Position numbers and translations under genes: made by a program
Shown here: one piece after another, positions 1-6,619 of the stretch
Position numbering within the stretch: the stretch's first letter is position 1
Layout of the letters: the number at the start of each line of letters is the position of its first letter
The notes under the pieces: model-generated
Database searches by the model: none
Seen by the model: the letters and a program-made list of their open reading frames with translations, nothing else
What the model was told of the DNA's origin: nothing
Assembly: GCA_913776825.1 (NCBI GenBank)
Contig: CAJYPV010000002.1
Span: forward strand, 62,001-126,000
Reading direction: 5' to 3'
Source: Burkholderiaceae bacterium
Lineage (GTDB): Bacteria; Pseudomonadota; Gammaproteobacteria; Burkholderiales; Burkholderiaceae_C
Length of the DNA: 64,000 nucleotides

Positions 1-59
1 ATGACAGCCTTCGACTGGAAGGTCTGAAGCAGGATGGCGCGGACGTGCTTGCTGTTCAT
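1..59 (-). CDS. Partial phage protein downstream of ninB
   Basis: An ATG at 59 overlaps the TGA of the ninB-like gene in an ATGA junction, and the frame stays open for 19 codons to the window edge (starts MNSKHVRAILLQ). The tight coupling and the same strand make it the next gene of the leftward operon. Too little is visible to assign a function. Confidence 0.55.
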   Translation of the reverse strand, partial: MNSKHVRAILLQTFQSKAV

Positions 60-550
60 GCTGCCGCCTTCGCGCCATCGGCGCTCGAATCGTTCGCAGC
101 CTCGCGGCCCAGGCTGGTGGGGCTCCACTGCACGCCCTGCCCGTCGCCGAGGGAATGCAGGAACGTCAAGTACGCGCTGGCCAGCACCTTGGAGAAATCG
201 GTCGACGTGACCGTCGTCAAGATCTGGCCCTGGATCAGCAGCGCTCCCAGCGCGCGCCACTCCTCGCGGAATTCGGGCATCTCACGCGTCTCTTCGAAGA
301 AGGCGGCCAGCGTCAGGCGCTTCCAGACGGCCGCGGTGTGACGCGCGCCGTCGATCTCCACCTGCTTCGCCAGGTCGTTGAGGGCGGAGTGGTAGATCTT
401 CTGCTGGTCACGGCTCTGGGGGATGTATGCCACGATGACAACGCCCTGCCGGGTGTTTCGCATCAGCGAGCAGACCTGACGCCAGAAGACCTGCATCAGC
501 GCCTTGCCCTCCGCGACGTTGGGAATGAGTCCACGGATTGGATCGCTCAT
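56..550 (-). CDS. ninB: NinB-like phage recombination protein
   Basis: The 164-residue product resembles lambda NinB (Orf), a recombination mediator that helps load recombinase on single-stranded DNA bound by SSB. Shared features are the SRDQQKIYHSALNDLAKQVE block near residues 46-65, a W-K pair in the following helix, and the C-terminal stretch ending GQGVQWSPTSLG, which matches lambda TERGVKWS. The length is close to lambda NinB (146) plus a short Ala-rich tail. The start ATG overlaps the upstream stop in an ATGA, with GGAGG just before it. The position at the distal end of the O/P operon is that of the lambda nin region. Confidence 0.82.
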   Translation of the reverse strand: MSDPIRGLIPNVAEGKALMQVFWRQVCSLMRNTRQGVVIVAYIPQSRDQQKIYHSALNDLAKQVEIDGARHTAAVWKRLTLAAFFEETREMPEFREEWRALGALLIQGQILTTVTSTDFSKVLASAYLTFLHSLGDGQGVQWSPTSLGREAANDSSADGAKAAA

Positions 551-1200
551 GCGGCCTCCTGGGCATGCGGGTCATTCGCGGCCGTCGCCCGGATCATCGT
601 CAACATGGCCGCCCTCCCTTCCTTCGTGGCCTTGTAGCGCCGGCACTGCTCAGACGCCGACTTCGCTTTTGGCCGCTTGGGGCTGGGTCCAAATCCCACG
701 GAATACATCCGCGAGGGAGTTCCGCCAGCCACCGGCGGGTCCCAATCCGAAACTCGCACCAGACCGTCCTCCTCCCAGGACTTCAGGATCCGGTTGAGGT
801 CGTTCCAGTTCATGCCAGAGACCTCGGCCAGCCGCTTGATGGTGGTCGGTTCCAGGTCAAGCTGACGCAGGATCACGGCGAGCACGATCGCCTGCGACGC
901 GAGATTCCGCGTGCGAGATCCTTGGGGCCGGCGACGCCCACCTGGATAGGGCGGCTCGACTTTGTCGCCGTATCCCCACAGCGGCTCATAGCCCTTCGTC
1001 TCCCGCTTCGACCACGCCGCAACGTGAACGAGACCTACCGCCTTCAGCTTCCGCATGATCATGCGGGCGGTGTTGTCGTTGACGCCTGTCAGTTCAGCCA
1101 CCCGCCCGGCCGGGATGGGCGCTCGCAGCGCCGCGCCGAGCACCCGCCCGTATCCAGGCAGTCCAATTCGACCAATTCCGTTTCGCACCGGGTCGCTCAT
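547..1200 (-). CDS. Phage winged-helix protein, function unknown
   Basis: This 217-residue protein is basic and appears to hold two helix-turn-helix or winged-helix units. The first is around residues 25-60 (PAGRVAELTGVNDNTARMIM) and the second around 110-150 (IKRLAEVSGMNWNDLNRILK, then a wing with GLVRVSDW). It begins MSDPVRNG, much like the MSDPIRGL start of the next gene. Start and stop overlap the neighbours as ATGA. A DNA-binding role in late regulation or replication is an inference; I do not recognise the family. Confidence 0.7.
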   Translation of the reverse strand: MSDPVRNGIGRIGLPGYGRVLGAALRAPIPAGRVAELTGVNDNTARMIMRKLKAVGLVHVAAWSKRETKGYEPLWGYGDKVEPPYPGGRRRPQGSRTRNLASQAIVLAVILRQLDLEPTTIKRLAEVSGMNWNDLNRILKSWEEDGLVRVSDWDPPVAGGTPSRMYSVGFGPSPKRPKAKSASEQCRRYKATKEGRAAMLTMIRATAANDPHAQEAA

Positions 1201-1418
1201 TCCGCACCTCGCTGTGTCCGATCGAATGCCACAGCAAGCCCGACGAGCGTCAGCGTGCCGGATTTCTTCCTGGCATTTCGCAGCGCCTTCCTAATCGTGG
1301 CGTCGCTCATCCCACCGGACTTGTGAGCCACCCGCTTCACGCCTTGATGCTCCACGAGCAGTTCGCACATTTGCATTTCCTTGGGGGTCAAGCCCCACGG
1401 GTTCGGACGTTCGTTCAT
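1197..1418 (-). CDS. Small HTH protein, LuxR C-terminal-like
   Basis: The 73-residue product starts MNERPNPWGLTPKEMQMCEL, which resembles the first helix of LuxR/FixJ DNA-binding domains, followed by a helix-turn-helix-like segment (VKRVAHKSGGMSDATIRKAL). There is no receiver or ligand domain. It is ATGA-coupled on both sides inside the leftward early operon. It is probably a small phage DNA-binding regulator; the target is unknown. Confidence 0.65.
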   Translation of the reverse strand: MNERPNPWGLTPKEMQMCELLVEHQGVKRVAHKSGGMSDATIRKALRNARKKSGTLTLVGLAVAFDRTQRGAE

Positions 1419-1648
1419 GTTGGGACCTTGACCTCAGAAATTGACGTTGGATTGATCGCGGCGCCGTCGCGCCATTCGATGTGTGCAAGTTGGACGACAA
1501 GCGCCGTATGGCTTTCGCCATCGAGGCCGGGCTCACAGAGGCGGTCCGAGGGGATGCAACCAACTGGTGTCAGTCCGTGCTGATAGTTCGCGCACCGCTG
1601 CCGCTGCTTGCACCAACCACCCTGGCACGCATGGATGGCGGCGCTCAT
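1415..1648 (-). CDS. Small Cys-rich phage protein
   Basis: The 77-residue product has an N-terminal cysteine cluster (HACQGGWCKQRQRCANYQ, Cys 8, 13 and 19) and further Cys at 31 and 38, suggesting a metal-binding knuckle. It is coupled by ATGA overlaps to the genes on both sides, which is the main evidence that it is translated. The function is unknown. Confidence 0.6.
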   Translation of the reverse strand: MSAAIHACQGGWCKQRQRCANYQHGLTPVGCIPSDRLCEPGLDGESHTALVVQLAHIEWRDGAAINPTSISEVKVPT

Positions 1649-2304
1649 GCAGCCTCTCTCCCATGCGTTGGCACCCTCCGAAGGTCCGGAAGCGCCAGCG
1701 CCGCAGGTGTCGCCGAGATCCGCATCGCCGAGGTGCCGCCGGCCAGCACCTCCCGTGCACGCGCCTTATCGCCAACGAGGCGCGGAGCCGGCGGAGTCAT
1801 GCCTACCTTCAAATACTCGTCTGGGCCGCTTCCGGCACCCGTCAGGCGGCTTGGGTATTCCGCCGGGGCTCCGCGCCCAGCGTAGGCCCGATACGCCTCG
1901 CAGAAGCGGTGCTGCAGGTAGCTCTGTTCCTCGTAGGTGGTGCGGCAGACCTTTGGCCAGCCGCCCGCATCCACGATGCAGAGGTGGATCAGCGGGTCGT
2001 CGAACACCACATCGCTGTAGGCGCCGACCTGGCCGATTGCGGATGCCACCTTCCCCCACGCAACGAGCGCGCGGTCCGTTTGGGTGCCCTGCAGCTGGCG
2101 AACGATGTCAGCCGGCTTTGGCATGAACTGGCCCCGATCCGGGTCCATCAGGTGCCCGGACAAGGCCTTCGAGACCTGCTGCAGCTCGAATGCCCGCATG
2201 GCCTCAATCCAGAGTTGAGCCGCGAAGTCGGACATGTCCTTGCCGTAGAAGTCGTGGACACCCGCCAGGACCTCGAGGAACTTGGGGTACTCATCAGCAT
2301 GCAT
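1645..2304 (-). CDS. Phage protein in the P position (DUF6475-like)
   Basis: The 219-residue product has the pattern of a conserved phage family: PKFLEVLAGVHDFYGKDMSD at the N-terminus, then FMPKPADIVRQLQGT, and VVFDDPLIHLCI with GGWP in the centre. I recall such proteins as DUF6475; that label comes from memory of the family. It follows the O-like initiator and overlaps it by 11 bp, the place where a helicase loader (lambda P, DnaC) normally sits. No Walker motif is visible, so a loader role without ATPase is only a guess from position. Confidence 0.72.
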   Translation of the reverse strand: MHADEYPKFLEVLAGVHDFYGKDMSDFAAQLWIEAMRAFELQQVSKALSGHLMDPDRGQFMPKPADIVRQLQGTQTDRALVAWGKVASAIGQVGAYSDVVFDDPLIHLCIVDAGGWPKVCRTTYEEQSYLQHRFCEAYRAYAGRGAPAEYPSRLTGAGSGPDEYLKVGMTPPAPRLVGDKARAREVLAGGTSAMRISATPAALALPDLRRVPTHGREAA

Positions 2305-3154
2305 TCAGCTTCTCCAACACCCGGGCGGCCGTGGCGGCGTTCCGAGCTTCGAGTGACGACTGGCGAGAGACCGGCGCCGGGACCCCGGCGTTGAGCGCGG
2401 CAGTCGCGGGTGGGGTCCAGGGGTCCTGGAAGTGCAGGCCTGGTCCGAAGAAAGTGGCGGCTTGCTTGACGAAGCGCGGCTCGATTCGAGAGAGTTCAAC
2501 GAACCGGGCGTAGCGCTTGACGCCATCGGTGAGCTCGCCCACCGTTGCGCCGGCTTTGATGCGGGCCTCCCAGGCCTTGAACGCGTCGACCTTGCTGTTG
2601 CCACCGGCACGCATCGGGTATTCGGACCATGCGGCTTCGAAATCCGCGGTGTAGCCCCTGCCAGTGGTCGCGGTGGAGCACGAACCCGGCGCGCCAGCGG
2701 CGGGGGTATTGTTCCCCTCTTCTCTTCTCTTCTCTTCTCTTCTCTTATCGGTTTCGTCTGGGTTAGCGATGGGTTCCCCCTGGGTTACCGCTGGGCTACC
2801 CGTGGGTAACCCATGGGTTTTCTTTGGGTTGTTTTTCGGCCGTCCACCCTTGGACCCGTTCTCCCAAGCGGCAATCAGCGACGCGTTCTTTGCGGCCCAT
2901 CCATTGACCGAGATCGTGTCGCCGTCGCGCGTCAGGAACCCGGCATCAATCAGCGCCTTCTCGAAGACCTCAGCTGGCGCCGGGCACTTGCACTGGGCCT
3001 TCAGCCCGGCGGTCGGCATGACGAACGTGTCGGACTTCCGATCCTGGCAGTGGGCCCAGAGGCGCAGGATGTAGATCGCCGCCATTGGGTCCCCGATGGC
3101 GTCAGCGACCATCCCAGTCCGCCAGTGGTCCATGAAATCTGGATCAACGATCAC
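2294..3154 (-). CDS. Phage replication initiator, lambda O-like
   Basis: The GTG at 3154 is chosen because it overlaps the upstream TGA (GTGA) and removes an out-of-character Arg/Gly-rich N-terminal run-on; this gives 286 residues. The N-terminal 100 residues resemble phage replication proteins of the O/DnaT class (DFMDHWRTG, IYILRLWAHCQDRK, FEKALIDAGFL). A low-complexity linker (KRREEKRREEGNN) follows, then a C-terminal helical domain (YTADFEAAWSEYP, GVKRYARFVE, FVKQAATFFG). The linker DNA carries the iterons and CTCTT repeats listed separately, matching the lambda layout in which the origin lies inside gene O. Confidence 0.82.
   Translation of the reverse strand: MIVDPDFMDHWRTGMVADAIGDPMAAIYILRLWAHCQDRKSDTFVMPTAGLKAQCKCPAPAEVFEKALIDAGFLTRDGDTISVNGWAAKNASLIAAWENGSKGGRPKNNPKKTHGLPTGSPAVTQGEPIANPDETDKRREEKRREEGNNTPAAGAPGSCSTATTGRGYTADFEAAWSEYPMRAGGNSKVDAFKAWEARIKAGATVGELTDGVKRYARFVELSRIEPRFVKQAATFFGPGLHFQDPWTPPATAALNAGVPAPVSRQSSLEARNAATAARVLEKLNAC
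2717..2746. repeat. Six CTCTT pentanucleotide repeats inside the initiator gene
   Basis: Six perfect 5-bp units give a 30-bp homopyrimidine tract (homopurine on the coding strand) that encodes the KRREEKRREE linker. It directly abuts the iteron array. A strand-asymmetric tract beside iterons could be an unwinding element. Because the unit is 5 bp, gain or loss of one unit would shift the reading frame. Confidence 0.95.
2759..2835. repeat. Seven 11-bp iterons, candidate prophage replication origin
   Basis: Seven consecutive units each begin TGGGTT or a close variant at 2759, 2770, 2781, 2792, 2803, 2814 and 2825; the consensus is TGGGTTANCCN. The 11-bp spacing is exact and places every unit on the same helical face. 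The array lies in the linker-coding part of the initiator gene. Lambda and P22 origins have the same arrangement, with O-protein iterons inside gene O. That these bind the encoded initiator is an inference. Confidence 0.8.
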
Positions 3155-3441
3155 AGTGCGAGCTCCATCTGTTGCGCGACCAGGCGCAGGGCCTCCACCG
3201 GCCGCCCTGACTCGGGGCAGATCCGCTCGCCCAGCACCTCGATGAGTCCCTTCTCGATGAGCGCGTGGACGCGGCCACACACGGGCCCCGATCGCATCGA
3301 GGTGAGTTGCTCCAGCTGCCGGCGGGTGTATAGCTCGCCGACCTGCATCGCACCGAGCACCTTTCGCTCACTGGCGCAGAGGTCCACCTGAGCGATCTCG
3401 TAATAGGCGCGAATGCTCGTCTGTGCTGCGTCATGAGGCAT
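3151..3441 (-). CDS. Small winged-helix phage protein
   Basis: The 96-residue product has an HTH-like core (LYTRRQLEQLTSM, then VCGRVHALIEKGLIEVLGER) typical of winged-helix DNA-binding domains. It is directly upstream of the O-like initiator and coupled to it by a GTGA overlap. A role in replication control is possible. It has no identified name. Confidence 0.65.
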   Translation of the reverse strand: MPHDAAQTSIRAYYEIAQVDLCASERKVLGAMQVGELYTRRQLEQLTSMRSGPVCGRVHALIEKGLIEVLGERICPESGRPVEALRLVAQQMELAL

Positions 3442-3568
3442 GAGACTTCTCCCAGTTCAGGACGGATGACTCGCTTCGGCACTTCACAAGCCAGGACATA
3501 GGCAGCCTGAAATAAGAAGCCTTGCTCGAGCGAAGAAGGCGCACACTGCGGACGCACAACACAGCGAG

Positions 3569-3850
3569 GTGTCCACCGTGACCCCGAACAAGCTCGCCCA
3601 CGAGGAATCCCTCCACCTCGTGGACATGATTGGCATTGAGGCTGTTCGAATCGCCAGCGCCGCATTCCCGGCAGGGATTGACGTCGCGTACCGCCTGGGA
3701 ACGACCAAGTACGCGGCGCGGACTGACTTCCCTGTGTTCCGCGATAGACCGACGCTGACCGTGTTCATCCAGGACCCTCGAGGGTGGGACGAGGCGCCTC
3801 AGCGAATCAGGGCCGCGCTTGAACTCACCGACATGAACGGCTGGTACTGA
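3569..3850 (+). CDS. Reverse-oriented small phage protein
   Basis: A 93-residue product begins at GTG 3569 on the strand opposite the surrounding operon and ends 8 bp from the stop of the convergent 69-residue gene. Its C-terminal part (PTLTVFIQDP, then RIRAALELTDMNGW) aligns with the end of the other reverse gene at 6674-6940 (PVLTILVPDS, EVKSALAATTEADGW), which supports it as a real coding sequence. No ribosome site is convincing. The function is unknown. Confidence 0.5.
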   Translation: MSTVTPNKLAHEESLHLVDMIGIEAVRIASAAFPAGIDVAYRLGTTKYAARTDFPVFRDRPTLTVFIQDPRGWDEAPQRIRAALELTDMNGWY

Positions 3851-3858
3851 ACGGCTCA

Positions 3859-4068
3859 TCACACCCTCCTTCCCGCGCGGATCACGCGGTCCTTGTCCCG
3901 ACCGGCCTGCTTCTGCTCCGGCGTCAGGGTCTGCGCCGGCAGTGAGCCGTGCAAGTCCAACTTCGCCTGATTCAGCGCGGCCAGCTTGCGGCTCGTCACC
4001 GCGGCTCCGCGCTCACGCGCAGTGGGCATCGCCATCACAGGGACGTAGTCGTCGCTGAAGGGGTTCAT
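3859..4068 (-). CDS. Small hypothetical phage protein
   Basis: The 69-residue product starts at ATG 4068, which overlaps the methyltransferase stop as ATGA with GGGAGG immediately upstream. It is basic and helical (TSRKLAALNQAKLDLHGSLP, then EQKQAGRDKDRVIRAGRR). A longer frame upstream is out of frame with the methyltransferase and is not used. The function is unknown. Confidence 0.6.
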   Translation of the reverse strand: MNPFSDDYVPVMAMPTARERGAAVTSRKLAALNQAKLDLHGSLPAQTLTPEQKQAGRDKDRVIRAGRRV

Positions 4069-6200
4069 GCGGCCTCCCGATAGATCAGGCTCTCGTGGCG
4101 GAAGTTGGCCTCCACCAGCGCCCGCGCCTGGGGCGGGCTGACGCTGTTGCCACACATGCGGACCTGGGCGGTCGCGGTCAGCGGACGGCGCGGTACCTTC
4201 AGCGGGTCCGCCGCCTGGACGCCATCGCGGAAGAGGTGCGCCGGATCCGGGATCTCGTCGATGACGTAGGTCGACGGGAACCCCTGAGCGTTGAACAACT
4301 CGCGGGGCTTGAGCATCCGCAGGGTGATGTCCACCAGCACCCACCACTGGCCGCGCTGGTGCACCATCACCATCTCGGCCGGTTCGGCAAAGTGCTCTGG
4401 GAGGTACTTGTGCAGCAGGTCGGCGCATTGCCTGGCCCGCTCGGCATGCTCCGGCGCCAGGCTGGCGGCTGGGACCTGCATCGTCTGCACCGGCCCCATG
4501 CGGCCCTTGGTCGGGATCGTGTGCATCGGGTCGTCCAGGTCCTGCCATTGACCGCCGTTGCTGTAGTACTTCACCGCATAGGCGGTAATCAGGCGCTGGT
4601 TGCTGCCGGCGGCGGTGATCGTGCTGAGCGGCTCATTGGCGGCGCGGCCGTCACCGTCGTAGAAGCCGCCGTTTGCCTGCTCCAGGCATGCGGAAATGAG
4701 GGCCTGCTCACCGCGGTTGGCGCACGTGAGCGTCTTGAACGGCTCGTCCACCCCGTACCCACAGCGTTCACCATGGTGGGTGAGGTGTGTGAGGTGCGCA
4801 GCGACCACAGACTGGTTGCCGCCGCCGGCGTGGATAGTGCGCAGCGGTTCATCAGCGGTGTGAGACCGATCCCCCGAATCGCTCCCGTCCGGTCGCGCGC
4901 CGTGAGCCAGCCCAGCCACGAAAGGCGTCATCACCGGTTGGGCCAGTGCCCCTTGTGATCCCAGCCCGGTAACCGTCCAATAAGGCTCATTTGCTGATCG
5001 GACGCGCGGCTCTTGGCCCTGCCGCTCGCCGTTTCGGGTGTTGACCATGTACGCACCCACCAATCCGTGATGCGTACCCTGGGCCGATACCGTGGACAGC
5101 GGCGATTCCACGCTGTGGCCTCCCATGTGCGCATCACTGGTGCCGCGCATCGGGGCCAAGGCCGGGGCCACGACGGTGAAGTGGCCACCGTTGACCTGAG
5201 CGCACGCAGTGCGCAGCGGCTCATTGGCGGCGGCCGTGCGCCCTTCGGCGGGCCGCGACTGGTCGCCGATGAACGGGGCCAGCACCGGCGTAGCGAGGCA
5301 AGAATCGGCCTTCGAAGTGATGGTCTGCGCGGGCTGGTGGATGCTCCGCTCCGGTGACTGCCCCATTCGCCCCCCTACCCCCACGATGAATGGGGATGCA
5401 CTGGTGAGCACGTGGCGCCACAGTCCTTTCGCCACCCGCCGCTGGGTGTTCTCGGCCAGCTCCTTCTTCCGGCCGAAGATGCTCAGCGCCGGGAGGCTGA
5501 AGTCGATGCAGTCGGCGGCGGTGCGCCAAGCCTGCCGCCGCCCGGCCTGCACCTCCGCGGAGGTGGGCTTGCCGAACTGGTGGTCCGGGAACTGGATCGG
5601 CAGGCCGTCGCGGCGCGCCACCAGGAAGAGGCGCTTTCGGATCGTCGGGGCCCCGTCGTCGCAGGCCCGCAGCTCTCGCCACTCCACCGCGTAGCCGTGC
5701 TGGCGCAGCTGGCGGACGAACGACTCGAAGGTCTTGCCCTTCTTGGCCGGATCCGGCCGGGCGGTACCGTCCGCTTCGATGATCAGCGGGCCCCAATCCT
5801 GAAACTCCTCGACGTTCTCCAGCATCAGCACGCGGGGCTTCGTCAGCGCCACCCAGCGCATGCCGACCCAGGCGAGGCCGCGAATGTGCTTCGCCACCGG
5901 CGTGCCGCCCTTGGCCTTGCTGAAGTGCTTGCAGTCAGGGCTCAGCCACACCAGCGCCACCGGCTGGTTCTTCGTGACCTTGACGGGATTCACATCCCAC
6001 ACCGACTCGCACAGGTGCAGCGTGTGCGGGTGGTTGATGGCGTGCATCGCCAGTGCCTCGGGATCATGATTGATCGCGATGTCCACCGGGCGCCCGAAAG
6101 CTTGCTCCAGGCCGGTCGAGGTGCCGCCGCCGCCAGCGAAGTTGTCGATGATCAGCTCGCGGCCCAGGTCCAACGGCATCGTGAAGGCGTCTCGCTTCAT
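4065..6200 (-). CDS. DNA (cytosine-5) methyltransferase, phage type
   Basis: The 711-residue enzyme should transfer methyl from SAM to cytosine C5, probably protecting phage DNA from host restriction. Motif I is FAGGGGTSTGLEQAFG (21-36), the catalytic Cys90 lies in SPDCKHFS (a variant of the usual PCQ), ENV is at 128-130, and the RKRLFLVARRDG block is near 188-199. Motif X is CGNSVSPPQA near 683. Between residues 287 and 577 eight imperfect repeats of the form EPL-T-I replace a simple recognition domain. ATG 6200 is preferred because it overlaps the upstream stop as ATGA. No cognate restriction enzyme is nearby. Confidence 0.9.
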   Translation of the reverse strand: MKRDAFTMPLDLGRELIIDNFAGGGGTSTGLEQAFGRPVDIAINHDPEALAMHAINHPHTLHLCESVWDVNPVKVTKNQPVALVWLSPDCKHFSKAKGGTPVAKHIRGLAWVGMRWVALTKPRVLMLENVEEFQDWGPLIIEADGTARPDPAKKGKTFESFVRQLRQHGYAVEWRELRACDDGAPTIRKRLFLVARRDGLPIQFPDHQFGKPTSAEVQAGRRQAWRTAADCIDFSLPALSIFGRKKELAENTQRRVAKGLWRHVLTSASPFIVGVGGRMGQSPERSIHQPAQTITSKADSCLATPVLAPFIGDQSRPAEGRTAAANEPLRTACAQVNGGHFTVVAPALAPMRGTSDAHMGGHSVESPLSTVSAQGTHHGLVGAYMVNTRNGERQGQEPRVRSANEPYWTVTGLGSQGALAQPVMTPFVAGLAHGARPDGSDSGDRSHTADEPLRTIHAGGGNQSVVAAHLTHLTHHGERCGYGVDEPFKTLTCANRGEQALISACLEQANGGFYDGDGRAANEPLSTITAAGSNQRLITAYAVKYYSNGGQWQDLDDPMHTIPTKGRMGPVQTMQVPAASLAPEHAERARQCADLLHKYLPEHFAEPAEMVMVHQRGQWWVLVDITLRMLKPRELFNAQGFPSTYVIDEIPDPAHLFRDGVQAADPLKVPRRPLTATAQVRMCGNSVSPPQARALVEANFRHESLIYREAA

Positions 6201-6358
6201 GCGGGCTTGCCTCCCAACGTGCGCGCGAAGTGAGCGCAAGGCGGCGACCAGGTCACCAACTTCGGCGCGGGTTGGTTGGCCGGCGCGGGGGCCGGTGCGG
6301 GCGCCGGGATAGGGAAGCGGAATGGATCCGCCGGCTCGCGTGGGGTCGGGATGCTCAT
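6197..6358 (-). CDS. Short Pro/Ala-rich phage protein
   Basis: A 53-codon frame is coupled by ATGA overlaps to the genes on both sides (starts at 6358 and ends within the methyltransferase start). The product has a PAPAPAPAPAN repeat and ends WSPPCAHFARTLGGKPA. The double overlap is the only evidence for translation. The function is unknown. Confidence 0.5.
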   Translation of the reverse strand: MSIPTPREPADPFRFPIPAPAPAPAPANQPAPKLVTWSPPCAHFARTLGGKPA

Positions 6359-6576
6359 ACGGTCTCCAGGTCAAAGATCGCGCGGGCCTTGTTGGCTCCG
6401 ATGCGGATGGCACCCTTGCGCTCAAGGGCCTTGAGGTGGGCCTGCGCTGCATTGGCCGAGGCCCAGCCGAAGTGCTTTGTCATCTCGGCGCGTGTCGGGC
6501 AGGTGTGGTGCTCTCGGCGGTACTCGCGGACGAAAGCAAGGAGCTGAGACTGCGCGGTGGTGAGTCGAGTCGTCAT
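6355..6576 (-). CDS. LexA N-terminal-like DNA-binding protein
   Basis: The 73-residue product (MTTRLTTAQSQLLAFVREYR, then CPTRAEMTKHFGWASANAAQ and AHLKALERKGAIRI) matches the winged-helix DNA-binding domain of LexA, without the S24 protease domain. ATG 6576 has GGAG 8-10 bp upstream; a longer frame begins with an unlikely hydrophobic extension. It is probably a small phage regulator that could compete at LexA-type sites, but that is inference. Confidence 0.7.
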   Translation of the reverse strand: MTTRLTTAQSQLLAFVREYRREHHTCPTRAEMTKHFGWASANAAQAHLKALERKGAIRIGANKARAIFDLETV

Positions 6577-6619
6577 GTGAGAACTCCAACAATCCCCAGC
6601 CACTGAGTTGCGGGATACC

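Noticed and set aside
2759..2835. 11-bp iteron array considered as a CRISPR or regulator array
   Set aside because: There are no spacers, and the array lies within a replication initiator gene, where origin iterons are the established explanation.
3431..3862. 143-codon minus-strand frame near the reverse gene
   Set aside because: It overlaps the start of the 96-residue HTH gene and the reverse gene, has no ribosome site, and its composition is not protein-like.
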